A stretch of DNA of 64,000 nucleotides from Primula veris. Lineage: Eukaryota > Streptophyta > Magnoliopsida > Ericales > Primulaceae. Position 1 is the stretch's first letter; each line of letters opens with the position of its first letter. The notes beneath the pieces are model-generated. The model did not search any database, was not told where the DNA came from, and saw nothing but the letters and a program-made list of their open reading frames with translations. The DNA lies in NCBI GenBank assembly GCA_963682055.1, contig OY821746.1, positions 25,672,481-25,736,480 on the forward strand, given 5' to 3'. The translations under genes were made by a program, and so were the position numbers. Below, piece after piece: positions 9,413 through 18,998 of this stretch.

Positions 9413-12021
9413 AGGGCTTCGTTGTTTTTGGAGGGTCGCGGTGATGTCCTCGCAGCGTCTTGAATCTTCTTGACATCCTCTGGCTGTCTCGATCGCCCCC
9501 TATCATTCGGGTATTTGACCTTTTGGTGATAGGTCGAGGGTATGGCCTTCATGGCATGTAGCCAAGGTCGACCCAATATTGCGTTGTGCCCGGAGTGGTC
9601 GTCGACCACTAAGAACTCCACGGGAACCGACATGGACCCTGTTGTGACACTGAGGACGATCTTACCCAAAGGTTTGGTCGTTTCGGAGATGAATCCGATC
9701 AGTGTGACATCGGTAGGCTGAAGATCTTGCAGCTTGAGTTCCATCTTGTCGAAGAGCTCTTTGTACATGATATCACAAGAGGCTCCTTGGTCGACAAGTA
9801 CCCTGCTGACTGTGTCTAGGCCGATTTGAACGCGGAGGTTTATGGCGTCTCCGTGGGGGTATATCACCCCTTCTTCGTCAAGATCCGAAAAAGAAATGGG
9901 CGGATGACGTCGTGGTGTGCATTGTCGTTTTGAGGTCGACGCCTGTGATGTCTTGGCTACTTGGCTAAAGTGGGCCAGCTGCCGTTGTCGTGATCGTTCC
10001 CCGCCTGGGCCCTTGGGTCGTGACATATGAACGACATTGATCGTTTTGCCTTGCCGGTTGTCAGATCCCTCGATGGCCAGTTGTTTGCCTTTATTCCCAG
10101 CTCCTTTGATGAACTTGGCTAGGTATCCTGCATCGCCCCACTGGTTCATTCTCCATCGTAGGTTACGGCAATGCTCAGTGAGATGGCCGTGATCCTCGTG
10201 ATACGCGCAGATGAGCTTGGAATCTCTCTGATTGGGGGGAGAGATGATCGGTTGTGGTCGGGAATACCAACTTTCCCTGCATATATCCTTGAGGATATCT
10301 TCAGCAGACAGGTTGAAAGTGTATCGCAGCTCGACCGGTCCGACAGTGCCTCGGTGTTCCCACTCTTGGGGCCGCACCTGTTGAAATGGCTTGGGTGGCA
10401 TCGGGTAGGCGAGCTGGAGCGGTTTATGTTCGTTGGTCGGTGTTGGGTATGCGATCTGGAGCGGTTTAGGCTCTAGTGCTCGTGGTCGCTCTCCCCTGCT
10501 ATGGACCTCGGGCTCTTTGCCCTTTCTGGTCGGTTGGAATGCTTCTCCCTGGTTATTTCTAACTCTTTTGCGACCCACCTGTGCCTCACGGACCGACTCT
10601 CTTCTTGGTAGAGTTCGGTTTAGGAAACGCAGTTCGTCGTTTTTATCGGTGAGGTGGGTACAATAGGCTAGCAGGGAATCAGTGGTCGGGAAGTTTTTGC
10701 CTATGAACTTCCTTCTCGCCCAATAGCCATTAGGGATGGAGTTGATAAAGTTTTGAATGGCTATATTATTGGCGTATCGTGGAATCTGGTTTGCTACGTC
10801 GATGAAACGTATGCAGTAATCGTTGAGCCTTTCATTTGGCATCATCGTCATTTTAAGAAGGGTTTCGATACTAACCTTCTTTTTTCGATGAGCAGCGTAC
10901 CGGGTGGAGTACGCTCTTAGCAGTTCTGCCCAGTTTCTAATGGAACCCCGTGGTAAGTTATGATACCATGACGAAGCCTCTTGACCCAAGCTGTTTTTGA
11001 AAAATTTGCACATCAGTGCATGGTCGTCACTCCACAGTTCCATCTTCGTCTTGTAGTGCCTCAGATGGTCGATAGGGCAACTCTTCCCGTCATAGAGCCT
11101 GAACTCGGGGATGACGAATCCCATAGGATTGCGGTACCGTGTGATCTGTTCAGCACACGGGGTTTCTTGGCATACGTTCCAAGCCTGTTGGAACGCGTCA
11201 TCCGTGACTTGGTAGGGGGGAGGGTATCCTTCCTGATGTGGTGGTGGGCCATATCCTTCCCCGATCCTGTAATCGGGATATCTATCGTCCTTCGTGTTTG
11301 TGTGGACACGTTCCGTATGTGTGTTCGGATGGACGATAGTTATTGGGACATTGCCCCCTTGGTGGGGGACTCTTGTATCGGTTCGCCGACCCGCTGCCTC
11401 CAGGGCGGCCCTGTAGGCAGAATCTTCCACTTCATGGCGTGGGTCTTTGTTGGGTTGGATAACTGGCAATACGATGCCGGCCGCTGTCATGGCCGTCATG
11501 CATGCCGCCAGCTGAGCTTGTAGCTGTGTGTAGTTCCTTTCATCGGCTAAGGGAACGACATGTTGTACCTCCACCGTGGGTGGTGTAATCACCCTCGGAG
11601 AATTAGTCGGCAGTCGTGGCGACTGTCCGAGTACACGATCCTCGGGCATGCCAAACTGATGAGCCTCGTCCGTTTGTAAACGGGCACCAGAGTTGACCGA
11701 GGTCGTAGGCAAAGGGACTCTTGAGCTCGGCCCTGCTTGGGACCCGGTTAAGCGTCTTCGTGCACGCCTTAATACGGGCACGTCTTGTTCGTCCTCCGAG
11801 GACGAAATGTGTTCGTCGACAATTCCTTCGATGAAATGTCGGGGTGGTTCGACCGGTTGTTCTTGGTTTGCGTAGGAGTTTGTTGGTTGGTTTCCGGATT
11901 GGATAGCTTCATATCTGTCGCGGATAGCGAGTAGATCGTCGAGGTCTTGTTGGCTAATTTGTGTGTTTTGGTTATTGGTTTCTACTATCTCGGGATGGGT
12001 TTCCTCTACATCGGTAACCAT
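9382..12021 (-). CDS. retrotransposon gag-protease polyprotein
   Basis: An 879-codon ORF starting 57 nt after the primer site. The N-terminal third is low complexity and acidic. The middle carries a retrotransposon gag core (region around WYHNLPRGSI). This is followed by a zinc-knuckle variant of C-x2-H-x4-H-x4-C type (CAYHEDHGHLTEHC). The C-terminal 110 residues before the tail are an aspartic protease with the active motif LVDQGAS and the partner motif ILGRPWL. It packages element RNA and cleaves the polyprotein. The frame is complete, with no stops. It overlaps pol by 31 nt in a different frame. Confidence 0.92.
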   Translation of the reverse strand: MVTDVEETHPEIVETNNQNTQISQQDLDDLLAIRDRYEAIQSGNQPTNSYANQEQPVEPPRHFIEGIVDEHISSSEDEQDVPVLRRARRRLTGSQAGPSSRVPLPTTSVNSGARLQTDEAHQFGMPEDRVLGQSPRLPTNSPRVITPPTVEVQHVVPLADERNYTQLQAQLAACMTAMTAAGIVLPVIQPNKDPRHEVEDSAYRAALEAAGRRTDTRVPHQGGNVPITIVHPNTHTERVHTNTKDDRYPDYRIGEGYGPPPHQEGYPPPYQVTDDAFQQAWNVCQETPCAEQITRYRNPMGFVIPEFRLYDGKSCPIDHLRHYKTKMELWSDDHALMCKFFKNSLGQEASSWYHNLPRGSIRNWAELLRAYSTRYAAHRKKKVSIETLLKMTMMPNERLNDYCIRFIDVANQIPRYANNIAIQNFINSIPNGYWARRKFIGKNFPTTDSLLAYCTHLTDKNDELRFLNRTLPRRESVREAQVGRKRVRNNQGEAFQPTRKGKEPEVHSRGERPRALEPKPLQIAYPTPTNEHKPLQLAYPMPPKPFQQVRPQEWEHRGTVGPVELRYTFNLSAEDILKDICRESWYSRPQPIISPPNQRDSKLICAYHEDHGHLTEHCRNLRWRMNQWGDAGYLAKFIKGAGNKGKQLAIEGSDNRQGKTINVVHMSRPKGPGGERSRQRQLAHFSQVAKTSQASTSKRQCTPRRHPPISFSDLDEEGVIYPHGDAINLRVQIGLDTVSRVLVDQGASCDIMYKELFDKMELKLQDLQPTDVTLIGFISETTKPLGKIVLSVTTGSMSVPVEFLVVDDHSGHNAILGRPWLHAMKAIPSTYHQKVKYPNDRGRSRQPEDVKKIQDAARTSPRPSKNNEALWNNPPAQRS

Positions 12022-12078
12022 TGTCGCTCGTCTGGCAGAGTATTGGTATTCGAATTCTAAACTAGTTGGGAACTAGAT

Positions 12079-12098
12079 GATTCCCGAAGACGGCGCCA
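12079..12098 (-). other. primer binding site, tRNA-Asp-like
   Basis: The reverse complement begins TGGCGCCGTC and lies two bases inside the LTR edge. It matches the 3' end of plant tRNA-Asp (…GGCGCCA) well at its first nine bases and partially beyond. Other tRNAs ending in GGCGCCA are possible. Confidence 0.7.
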
Positions 12099-12100
12099 TT

Positions 12101-12668
12101 TGATAAAGCCATAACTTTGATCGGTTGCGTTAGGCTTTTCAACAAAGATAAAATGACAAATCGACCGAGAATAAATGATGCTTCCTGATCTTTATTATGA
12201 CTCGGATTCTTGTCCTTGTTCGGACTATTACACTTGTTCGGATTCGTATTCCGATTTTACGATTATGCTCGATATAACTATTTAATCCCTCGTCTTGATC
12301 TTTCTCCTCTTTTATTCGATGCTCGGCTGTCTTTTCTCGGTTTGTTTCTTGAAGTGATATGCTTTGGTTAGTTTCTCTCTTTTCTTAACTTCTCTCTATA
12401 TTTTTTGGATAGATTTTCTGGTCCTTTTCTAGGAGGGGTAGTGGGCTATTTATAGGCAACTGCGCCTTCTAGGATAGTGACAAATGTCTTCATCCCAGGG
12501 ATTTCTCAGACAAGGGTCCCCCTTTGATTGGGCTTGGGCTTTGTGTTGTAGCCCCTCAATCCCTACAACCAATATGAGATGACCCATTTAAGCGTTGGAT
12601 GCCCATTTATAAAGTGGGTTGATTATGACCCGAATAAAATATTCGGGTCTGATTTTTGTGTTCTATCA
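12101..12668 (-). repeat. 5' LTR of the Tat element (568 bp)
   Basis: On the minus strand it starts TGATAGAAC and ends GGCTTTATCA, giving TGATA/TATCA terminal inverted repeats. The PBS follows immediately on the inner side. The base after the outer end belongs to TRIM sequence. ATCAC at 12669-12673 is the expected right-hand TSD copy; its mate is outside the window. Confidence 0.85.
12446..12455 (-). promoter_or_regulatory. TATA box of the Tat LTR
   Basis: The minus strand reads CTATAAATAG, near the middle of the LTR and about 345 bp before its inner end. It is the likely RNA polymerase II promoter of the genomic transcript. Confidence 0.65.
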
Positions 12669-12975
12669 ATCACCCTCCCTTTAGGCACGACGTCCTTCAG
12701 GGGTCCACACACACGTGCTAGTCCCCACATTTCCGGCCAGATAGAGGCTCTGATACCATCTGTAACGACCCGGCCCTACAGGCCGAACCGCTACGCCCGT
12801 ATCAACAATATTGTCCGTCCTCGTTGTTGTGCCGCACGGCTTTAAAAGGCTTTGTTGATAGGAAATGGATCTTTAAGCTCATATAGCACATGAGTACTCT
12901 CATATCTGAGCGATGTGAGACTGACGCACAACACCGCACCATATAATTTCCTTCCTGGAAATCTAGGTCGTCACA
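12669..12975 (-). mobile_element. TRIM-like short LTR retroelement, split by the Tat insertion
   Basis: Positions 12761-12975 form a 215-bp LTR whose minus-strand ends are TGTGACGACC and GGTCGTTACA. Two bases inside it, 12747-12758 is the exact reverse complement of TGGTATCAGAGC, the initiator-tRNA-Met primer site. The remaining internal sequence (12669-12746) is non-coding and stops at the Tat LTR. The short LTR, Met PBS and absence of ORFs fit a TRIM. I looked for the 5S rRNA-like block of Cassandra and did not see it. Confidence 0.75.
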
Positions 12976-14116
12976 TTTGTAACATTCTATTTATATCTTT
13001 GATGATCTATCTTTCATAGTAGAGTTCAAATCTTCTACTCCGTCTTGTCTATCTCGTTCGATGCCCCCTTACCTAATTAACTAAAATTATTTGTGTACAA
13101 AAGTTAAAAAAATTATACAATTATAATTATACACGCATCAATATATTCTAATAATTACTTACAAGATAAAAGTCATAAAAATATTATTTGGAACTACAAG
13201 AAAAAATTAGTGTAAATCAAACATTAAAATTTAAAAAAAATCATTTACAACAATATTATTTCCAAATATTATGATATTTGCATTGTAATATGTTATAAAA
13301 GCTCAAAAATATGCCAAAAGTTGTAGAAACTTAAGATTTAAGTGAAAATAATAAGGGGGTATGAAATGAAATAAAGAATAACGTGTAAAAGATGTAGACA
13401 CATAAGAGTACGATCCTCTACCATTAATTATAGCATATACTTATTTTATTTTGAAATACAAGAAAAAATTAGTGTAAATTAAACATTAAATTTTTAAAAA
13501 ATCGCTTATTATAATATTATGTTCAAATGTTATGATATTTGCCTTGTAATATTTTATAATAAAAGCTCAAATATGCGTCAAAAGTTTTAAAAACTGAATA
13601 TTTAAGTGAAAATAATCATGAGCACGAAATGTAGTAGAAAATAGCACGTAAAATATGTGGAATCATGACACATGACACATGACAGTATGATACTTTACGT
13701 ACCATTATATCATATACTTTTTTTTTATTGCATTCTAATATATCAGATTACATAAGATTGATTCGATTTTTAGTATTATAAAAATAAAGAATTGATTAAT
13801 AGTTTTTTTTTTTTTTGTTGGAAAGTGCAAATATGTTTATATTTATATTTATATATATAACGGCTATAGATATAGGTTACCTAAAGTAGTTAAAATTCTC
13901 CTACTTGCGGTACAACAACCTTATTTAATTATTTATTAGGATAGATAAAGTTTGCTTGTTATTGTCCCAAAATCAAAGAACCAAAGAACATGAATTTGTA
14001 TGTATGTACATAGTCATGAATCCAAGTCCACCAATAATTAGGCTTTTCTTTTCGAAAACTTTTAGTCCCATTAGGACTCTAACCTTAATTAGGAACGATT
14101 TATTGTGTACTAATCT

Positions 14117-14124
14117 TATAAATA
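14117..14124 (+). promoter_or_regulatory. TATA box of A20 gene copy 1
   Basis: TATAAATA lies 112 bp upstream of the ATG. The sequence between is a purine/AT-rich leader with a GAGATATATATATA-type stretch. It is conserved in the second unit. Confidence 0.6.
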
Positions 14125-14228
14125 CACAACGACCCTCATAGAAACTCATTCAGTTTCATCATTACCTTTTGTTTAGCTTGTAGAGATATATATATATAGA
14201 GAGAAAAATAATTATAGATAAGAAAGAG

Positions 14229-14444
14229 ATGGGATTCAGCAGCACCAAACCATCCCAGTCAAGCCTCTGCGCCAACGGTTGCCGTTTCTATGGCTCGGCT
14301 TTGACTAAGAACCTTTGCTCCAAGTGTTACCATGAAGATCAAAAAATCTCCATTATGTCTGCCTTTGAGAATCTCGAAATCAAGAACAAGCCAGAGATAG
14401 CAGCAGCACCACCTGCTCAGGTTTACGTAAAAGATGCAAGCTAG
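14229..14444 (+). CDS. A20 zinc-finger protein, stress-associated-protein (SAP) type, AN1 lost (copy 1)
   Basis: A 71-codon ORF. Residues C14, C18, C30 and C33 form the A20 pattern C-x3-C-x11-C-x2-C. Plant SAPs normally carry an A20 finger followed after a variable linker by an AN1 finger, about 150-180 residues in total, and act in stress responses and ubiquitin binding. Here a TAG ends the frame in the linker, and only a degraded AN1 follows. The A20 finger itself is intact and the TATA box is retained. It may make a short A20-only protein or be a dying pseudogene. The second copy differs at only two residues (P8L and S11P), so the ORF has been largely kept since duplication. Confidence 0.75.
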   Translation: MGFSSTKPSQSSLCANGCRFYGSALTKNLCSKCYHEDQKISIMSAFENLEIKNKPEIAAAPPAQVYVKDAS

Positions 14445-14610
14445 AGGAAGGTCATGAAGGTAGCAAATAGGTTTAACTACCGTTTGCGAGTTCTTGTTTT
14501 GTGGATCCCACAGTCACCCAGAGATGTACCGGTACTGTTCGTTTGATTATAAGGCGTAGGGTGAGTACGAGATCGCCAAGGCAATAAGATCCAGATCAGA
14601 ATCTAGTCTA
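14445..14610 (+). pseudogene. decayed AN1 zinc-finger remnant of SAP copy 1
   Basis: In the frame of the A20 ORF, the codons after the TAG still read like an SAP linker entering AN1 (…VANR). The sequence then shifts frame and matches the second half of an AN1 finger: CEFLFCGSHSHPE, then YCSFDYKA, then a stop, then EYEIAKAI. The first cysteines of AN1 and the VGLTGF region are missing, so no zinc site can form. Confidence 0.7.
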
Positions 14611-15490
14611 TCTTGATGGGATTATTATTTTTCTTGTTAATGAAGTTATATTCTATGGGTTTTAGGTGATGTTAGAAGGATAAATTTTTGGAATGTAAAC
14701 AAGTTTAGTTGTTGCTTCTCTTTGGTTATGATTACTTTTTTGTTGAATCTGTAGTTATTTACTTGAATATATACTGATTTGAGATCGTAACGTTGATCGA
14801 TTTTCTGGGTTAACTACGAAGTCTATGAAGGTTGTGATTAATTATTTATTTAGCGTGTAAGATTAGGGACTAAAAAGAAGTAAAAAAAATCCTCATAACA
14901 TTTTATTTCTTTAAGATTTAGACCAGCAACATAACATATTTGAGAAAGAGATTATTTTCTTCGAACTTATTTATGTTTTAAGCAATTTCAGTTAAATATA
15001 AAGGGCTCAAGCATAAATCGTTGCTATAGTGAAAGGATACCAAAACCAAAACAGTTTCATTCCGTCAGTACCAATTCTTAATCAGGTCTATATAAAAGGG
15101 TACCGGTTTAAAAGTTTCTCCATCGTTCCTGATGTGCTATTAAAAGCAGAGCCTTACATAAAAATTGGAAGGTAAAACTTAGCAACCTAGGTAATTAAGA
15201 CTAATCAAAATTAGACAGCATTAGGGGGTAATTAAGCACGACCAATTATGTATAAAATCCCACGTATACATTTTAGAACACTTTTGGTGTTTGGTTCGGA
15301 AATTCAGGATCAGGAATGTAAAGATGAAAACGGGGTCAAATTAGTAACTAGTACAAGTTTTCAAATATTAGACTTTATCAGGTTTGCTAATTAGATTTGA
15401 TGGAGTATTTGTAACTAATTAGAATTCAAGTTAAATTTTAAAGGGATCATATCTCTACTAGCTAGTTCATTCCACTTTTCCATAATTTTT
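14611..15490. other. 3' flank of A20 copy 1
   Basis: AT-rich DNA conserved in the second unit. It probably contains the 3' UTR. I see no other coding potential. Confidence 0.4.
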
Positions 15491-16296
15491 AAGTTCAGTC
15501 ATCCGAACAAATAAAAAATAGCTTAACATTTGTTTTTAAACTTAAAAAATAACTTATAATCTATACGAGAAATATATTAAAATTTAAAAATAGGTTAAAA
15601 GTTATTAACCTTAAAAAAAATATTATAATATACACGGAAAAGATATCAAAATGTGAAAAAATAAATTAAAAGTTATTTTTTTGAATTATTAAGTAAAAAA
15701 GTTAGGAAAATAATATTTTTTTCATCACTTGTAAGGTTACCTAGATTTAAAAATCTTATGAGAGTAGTGATCTATGAACAAAAATATTATTGAAAGTTGA
15801 TGTCGTACTAATGAACCCTTTAAATTTTAGGTTATTTTAATTAAATATAAAAAGTCTAGAAATACATATATATGTTACTATTCATTCGTTTAATCCCTCC
15901 CTCCAAAATCTTTCCACTCTCTCGATATAGTGTTTCTCTCTCTATGCTACATAAGTTGTCGTATGGCGCCGGCGACGAAGAAAATCTCTGACGACGTTTC
16001 CTTGTCCCTCTCTCCATTCGTATGTGCTCTGCCTTGATCTCTCCGTCCCACTATATTTCTATTACATGCATGAATATATGTATATTAATATTATGTCTTG
16101 AGCACTTATGAGCTCTTAGAACTTTACAATATTTCCAAAATACCCTTACCAATCATAAAAGGTACAAAATTAAACATACAAATAAAGAGGAAAAACGACT
16201 TCTCCATATAGCATTTACAATTTTAAAAAGAAATCCTACTTTAATTGCACGTCTCCGGCTCCAACACAGTATATACTTGTCTTTATTTTAAAACTT
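15491..16296. other. spacer between the two duplicated units
   Basis: A unique, mostly AT-rich spacer. The one feature of note is a pyrimidine-rich leader and possible short first exon near 15963, listed separately. Confidence 0.5.
15963..16019 (+). pseudogene. possible orphan first exon (19 codons)
   Basis: ATG follows a CT-rich leader. Nineteen GC-richer codons (MAPATKKISDDVSLSLSPF) end directly at a GTATGT donor. No downstream partner exon is recognisable before the second duplication unit. It looks like a gene fragment left by rearrangement, or it may be chance. Confidence 0.25.
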
Positions 16297-16299
16297 GGT

Positions 16300-16745
16300 A
16301 ACATTTTATTTATATCTCAAAAGATCTATCTTTGATAGTAGAGTACAAATCTTTCATCCCGCCTTTTCTATCATGTTCGATGCCCCAATACCTAATTAAG
16401 CCAAAATATTTGTTTACAAAAGTTAAAAAAATTCTACAAATACAATTCTACATCCATCAATATATTCTAATAATTACTTACAATAGCAAAGTCACACAAA
16501 ATTTATTTTGAAATACAAGATAAAATTAGTGTAAATTAAACATTAAATTTAAAAAAAAATCCCTTATTACAATATTATGTTCAAATGTTATGATATTTGC
16601 CTTGTAATATTTTATAATAAAAGCTCAAAAATGTGTCAAAAGTTTTAAAAACCTAATATTTAAGTGAAAATAATCATGAGCACGAAATGTAGTAGAAAAT
16701 AGCACGTAAAATACATGAAATCATGACACATGACAGTATGATCCT
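16300..16745 (-). mobile_element. MITE family M, inverted copy within the right duplication unit
   Basis: The reverse complement carries the family core (ACATAATATTGT and TTTAATTTACACTAATTTT). The corresponding left-unit region (12983-13740) holds two overlapping partial copies. Confidence 0.65.
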
Positions 16746-17158
16746 CTACATACCATAATATCATATACTTTTTTTTTATTGCATTCTAATATATCAGATT
16801 ACATAAGATTGATTCGATTTTTAGTATTATAAAAATAAAGAATTGATTAATAGTTTTTTTGTTGGAAAGTGCAAATATGTTTATATTTATATTTATATAT
16901 ATAACGGCTATAGATATAGGTTACCTAAAGTAGTTAAAATTCTCCTACTTGCGGTACAACAACCTTATTTAATTATCTATTAGGATAGATAAAGTTTGCT
17001 TGTTATTGTCCCAAAATCAAAGAACGAAAAAACATGAATTTGTATGTATGTACATAGTAATGAATCCAAGTCCACCAATAATTAGGCTTTTCTTTTCGCA
17101 AACTTTTAGTCCTATTAGGAATCTAACCTTTTAGGAATGATTTGTTGTGTACTAATCT

Positions 17159-17166
17159 TATAAATA
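17159..17166 (+). promoter_or_regulatory. TATA box of A20 gene copy 2
   Basis: TATAAATA, 114 bp upstream of the ATG, as in copy 1. Confidence 0.6.
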
Positions 17167-17272
17167 CACAACAACCCTCATAGAAAATCTTTCAGTTTCA
17201 TTATTACCTTTTGTTTAGCTCGTAGAGATATATATATAGAGAGAGAAAAAAATAATTATAGATAAGAAAGAG

Positions 17273-17488
17273 ATGGGATTCAGCAGCACCAAACTATCCC
17301 AGCCAAGCCTCTGCGCCAACGGTTGCCGTTTCTATGGCTCGGCTTTGACTAAGAACCTTTGCTCCAAGTGTTACCATGAAGATCAAAAAATCTCCATTAT
17401 GTCTGCCTTTGAGAATCTCGAGATCAAGAACAAGCCAGAGATAGCAGCAGCACCACCTGCTCAGGTTTACGTAAAAGATGCAAGCTAG
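17273..17488 (+). CDS. A20 zinc-finger protein, SAP type, AN1 lost (copy 2)
   Basis: A 71-codon ORF with the same start, A20 cysteines (14, 18, 30, 33) and TAG stop as copy 1. It differs by Leu for Pro at residue 8 and Pro for Ser at residue 11. The shared stop shows that truncation preceded the duplication. Whether the short protein is made is unknown. An isolated A20 finger could still bind ubiquitin, but that is inference from the family. Confidence 0.75.
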   Translation: MGFSSTKLSQPSLCANGCRFYGSALTKNLCSKCYHEDQKISIMSAFENLEIKNKPEIAAAPPAQVYVKDAS

Positions 17489-17640
17489 AGGAAGGTCATG
17501 AAGGTAGCAAATAGGTTTAACTACCGTTTGCGAGTTCTTGTTTTGTGGATCCCACAGGCACCCATAGATGTACCGGTACTGTTTGTTCGATGATAAGGCG
17601 TTTGGGTGAGTATGACATCGCCAAGGCAATAAGATCCAGA
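17489..17640 (+). pseudogene. decayed AN1 remnant of SAP copy 2
   Basis: The same remnant as in copy 1 but further decayed. CEFLFCGSHRHP is followed by an extra TAG, and the YCSFDYKA motif has become YCLFDDKA. Confidence 0.65.
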
Positions 17641-18998
17641 TCAGAATCTAGTCTATCTTGATGGGATTATTATTTTTCTTGTTAATGAAGTTATTTTCTA
17701 TGGGCTTTAGCTGATGTTAGAAGGATAAATTTTTGGAATGTAAACAAGTTTAGTTGCTACTTCTCTTTGGTTATGATTACTTTTTTGTTTAATCTGTAGT
17801 TATTTACTTGAATATATATTGATTTGAGATCGTAACTTTGATCGATTATCTGGGTTAACTACGAAGTCTATGAAGGTAGTGATTAATTATTTATTTAGCG
17901 TGTAAGATTAGGGAGTAAAAAGAAGTAAAAAAATCCTCATAACATTTTATTTCTTTAAGATTTAGACCAGCAACAGAACATATTTGAGAAAGAGATTATT
18001 TTCATTAAACTTATTTAAGTTTTAAGCAATTTCAGTTAAATATAAAGGGCTCAAGCATAATAGTTGCTATAGTGAAAGGATACCAAAACCAAAACAGTTT
18101 TATTCCGTCGGTACCAATTCTTAATCAGGTCTATATAAAAGGGTACCGGTTTAAAACTCTCTCCATCGTTCCTGATGTGCTGTAAAATGCGGAGTCTTAG
18201 ATAAAATTAATTGGGAGGTAAAACTTAGTAACCAAGGTAATTAAGCCGGACTAATCAAAATTAGATAGCATTAGGGGGTGATTAAGCACGAGCAATTATG
18301 TATAAAATCCCACGTATACATTTTAGAATACGTTTGGTGTTTGGTTTGGAAATTCAGGATCAGGAATGTAAAGATGAAAAAGGGGTCAAATTAGTAACTA
18401 GTCCAAGTTTTCAAATATTAGACTTTATAGGACATCGTTTGCTAATTAGATTTGATTGATGGAGTATTTGTAACTAATTAGAATTCAAGTTAAAAATTTT
18501 AAGGGGATCATATCTCTACTATTTCATTCCACTTTCCCATACTTTTTCTCTCTAAAGACGAGAGCCCAAACACTATCGCCCCACAGGAGCTCCGGTCCGG
18601 TCACTTTCTCTAGCCCATCGCTGCAACTTGCAACTATTGTAGCTGTGCATGTCGGCATGTCGCCGACTTCCAATTTAGCTAATGAAAGTGCTACCCGACT
18701 GTCGACTCCTTACATCCATTTGTATTAAAATAATTGTGTTTGATTACAATTTACATCATTAGTTCCTGAAAAATTTCTTTCCCCAGGAAATCGTACATGC
18801 CTGCTGCTGGAAATGTAGCATATTTTGTTTAACATTCATTTGTTTGTTTTGAATGCATAGTAAATAAGTACACAAAACAAAAGGCTCAAATACCAAAGTG
18901 ATATCCAATTCAACATTTGGATAAAGATTTAATCAGGGGTCTACTTAACAAACAAACTATAAAAGCCTAAACAGGAGGAAAAACAAAAGTATACATTA
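17641..18998. other. 3' flank of A20 copy 2 and unique DNA
   Basis: Up to 18546 this repeats the left unit. Positions 18547-18998 are unique and include a GC-richer stretch (18560-18720) without a sustained ORF. Positions 18900-18998 probably hold the 3' UTR of the minus-strand exon that follows. Confidence 0.4.

Larger units (their letters stand above)
1..12668 (-). mobile_element. Ty3/gypsy LTR retrotransposon, Tat (Retand-like) lineage, 3' end outside the window
   Basis: Read on the minus strand, the order is 5' LTR (12101-12668), PBS (12079-12098), gag-protease, RT-RNaseH-integrase, a 172-bp tandem array, then a long stretch with plus-strand coding exons. The 3' LTR and second TSD are not in the window, so the element exceeds 12.6 kb. 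Tat hallmarks seen are a second active-looking RNase H after a degenerate first one, no chromodomain after integrase, a long 3' region with tandem repeats, and antisense ORFs. Both large ORFs are open over their full length, which suggests a young insertion. The LTR abuts TRIM sequence on its right, so this element inserted into the TRIM. Superfamily and lineage are established from family features; the age is inference. Confidence 0.9.
12976..15490. repeat. segmental duplication, left unit (about 2.5 kb)
   Basis: Aligns by eye over its whole length with 16297-18546, including promoter, A20 ORF, decayed AN1 region and about 1 kb of downstream DNA. Differences are scattered substitutions and small indels. 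This unit has an extra 290-bp internal repeat (13160-13440 against 13440-13740), both derived from a MITE family found elsewhere in the window. Confidence 0.9.
16297..18546. repeat. segmental duplication, right unit (about 2.25 kb)
   Basis: Counterpart of 12976-15490. It lacks the extra 290-bp MITE-derived repeat of the left unit. Homology ends at about 15490 and 18546, just after TTCATTCCACTTT in each unit. Confidence 0.9.

Noticed and set aside
12761..12975. Cassandra TRIM with 5S rRNA sequence
   Set aside because: The conserved 5S-like block was not found in the LTR.
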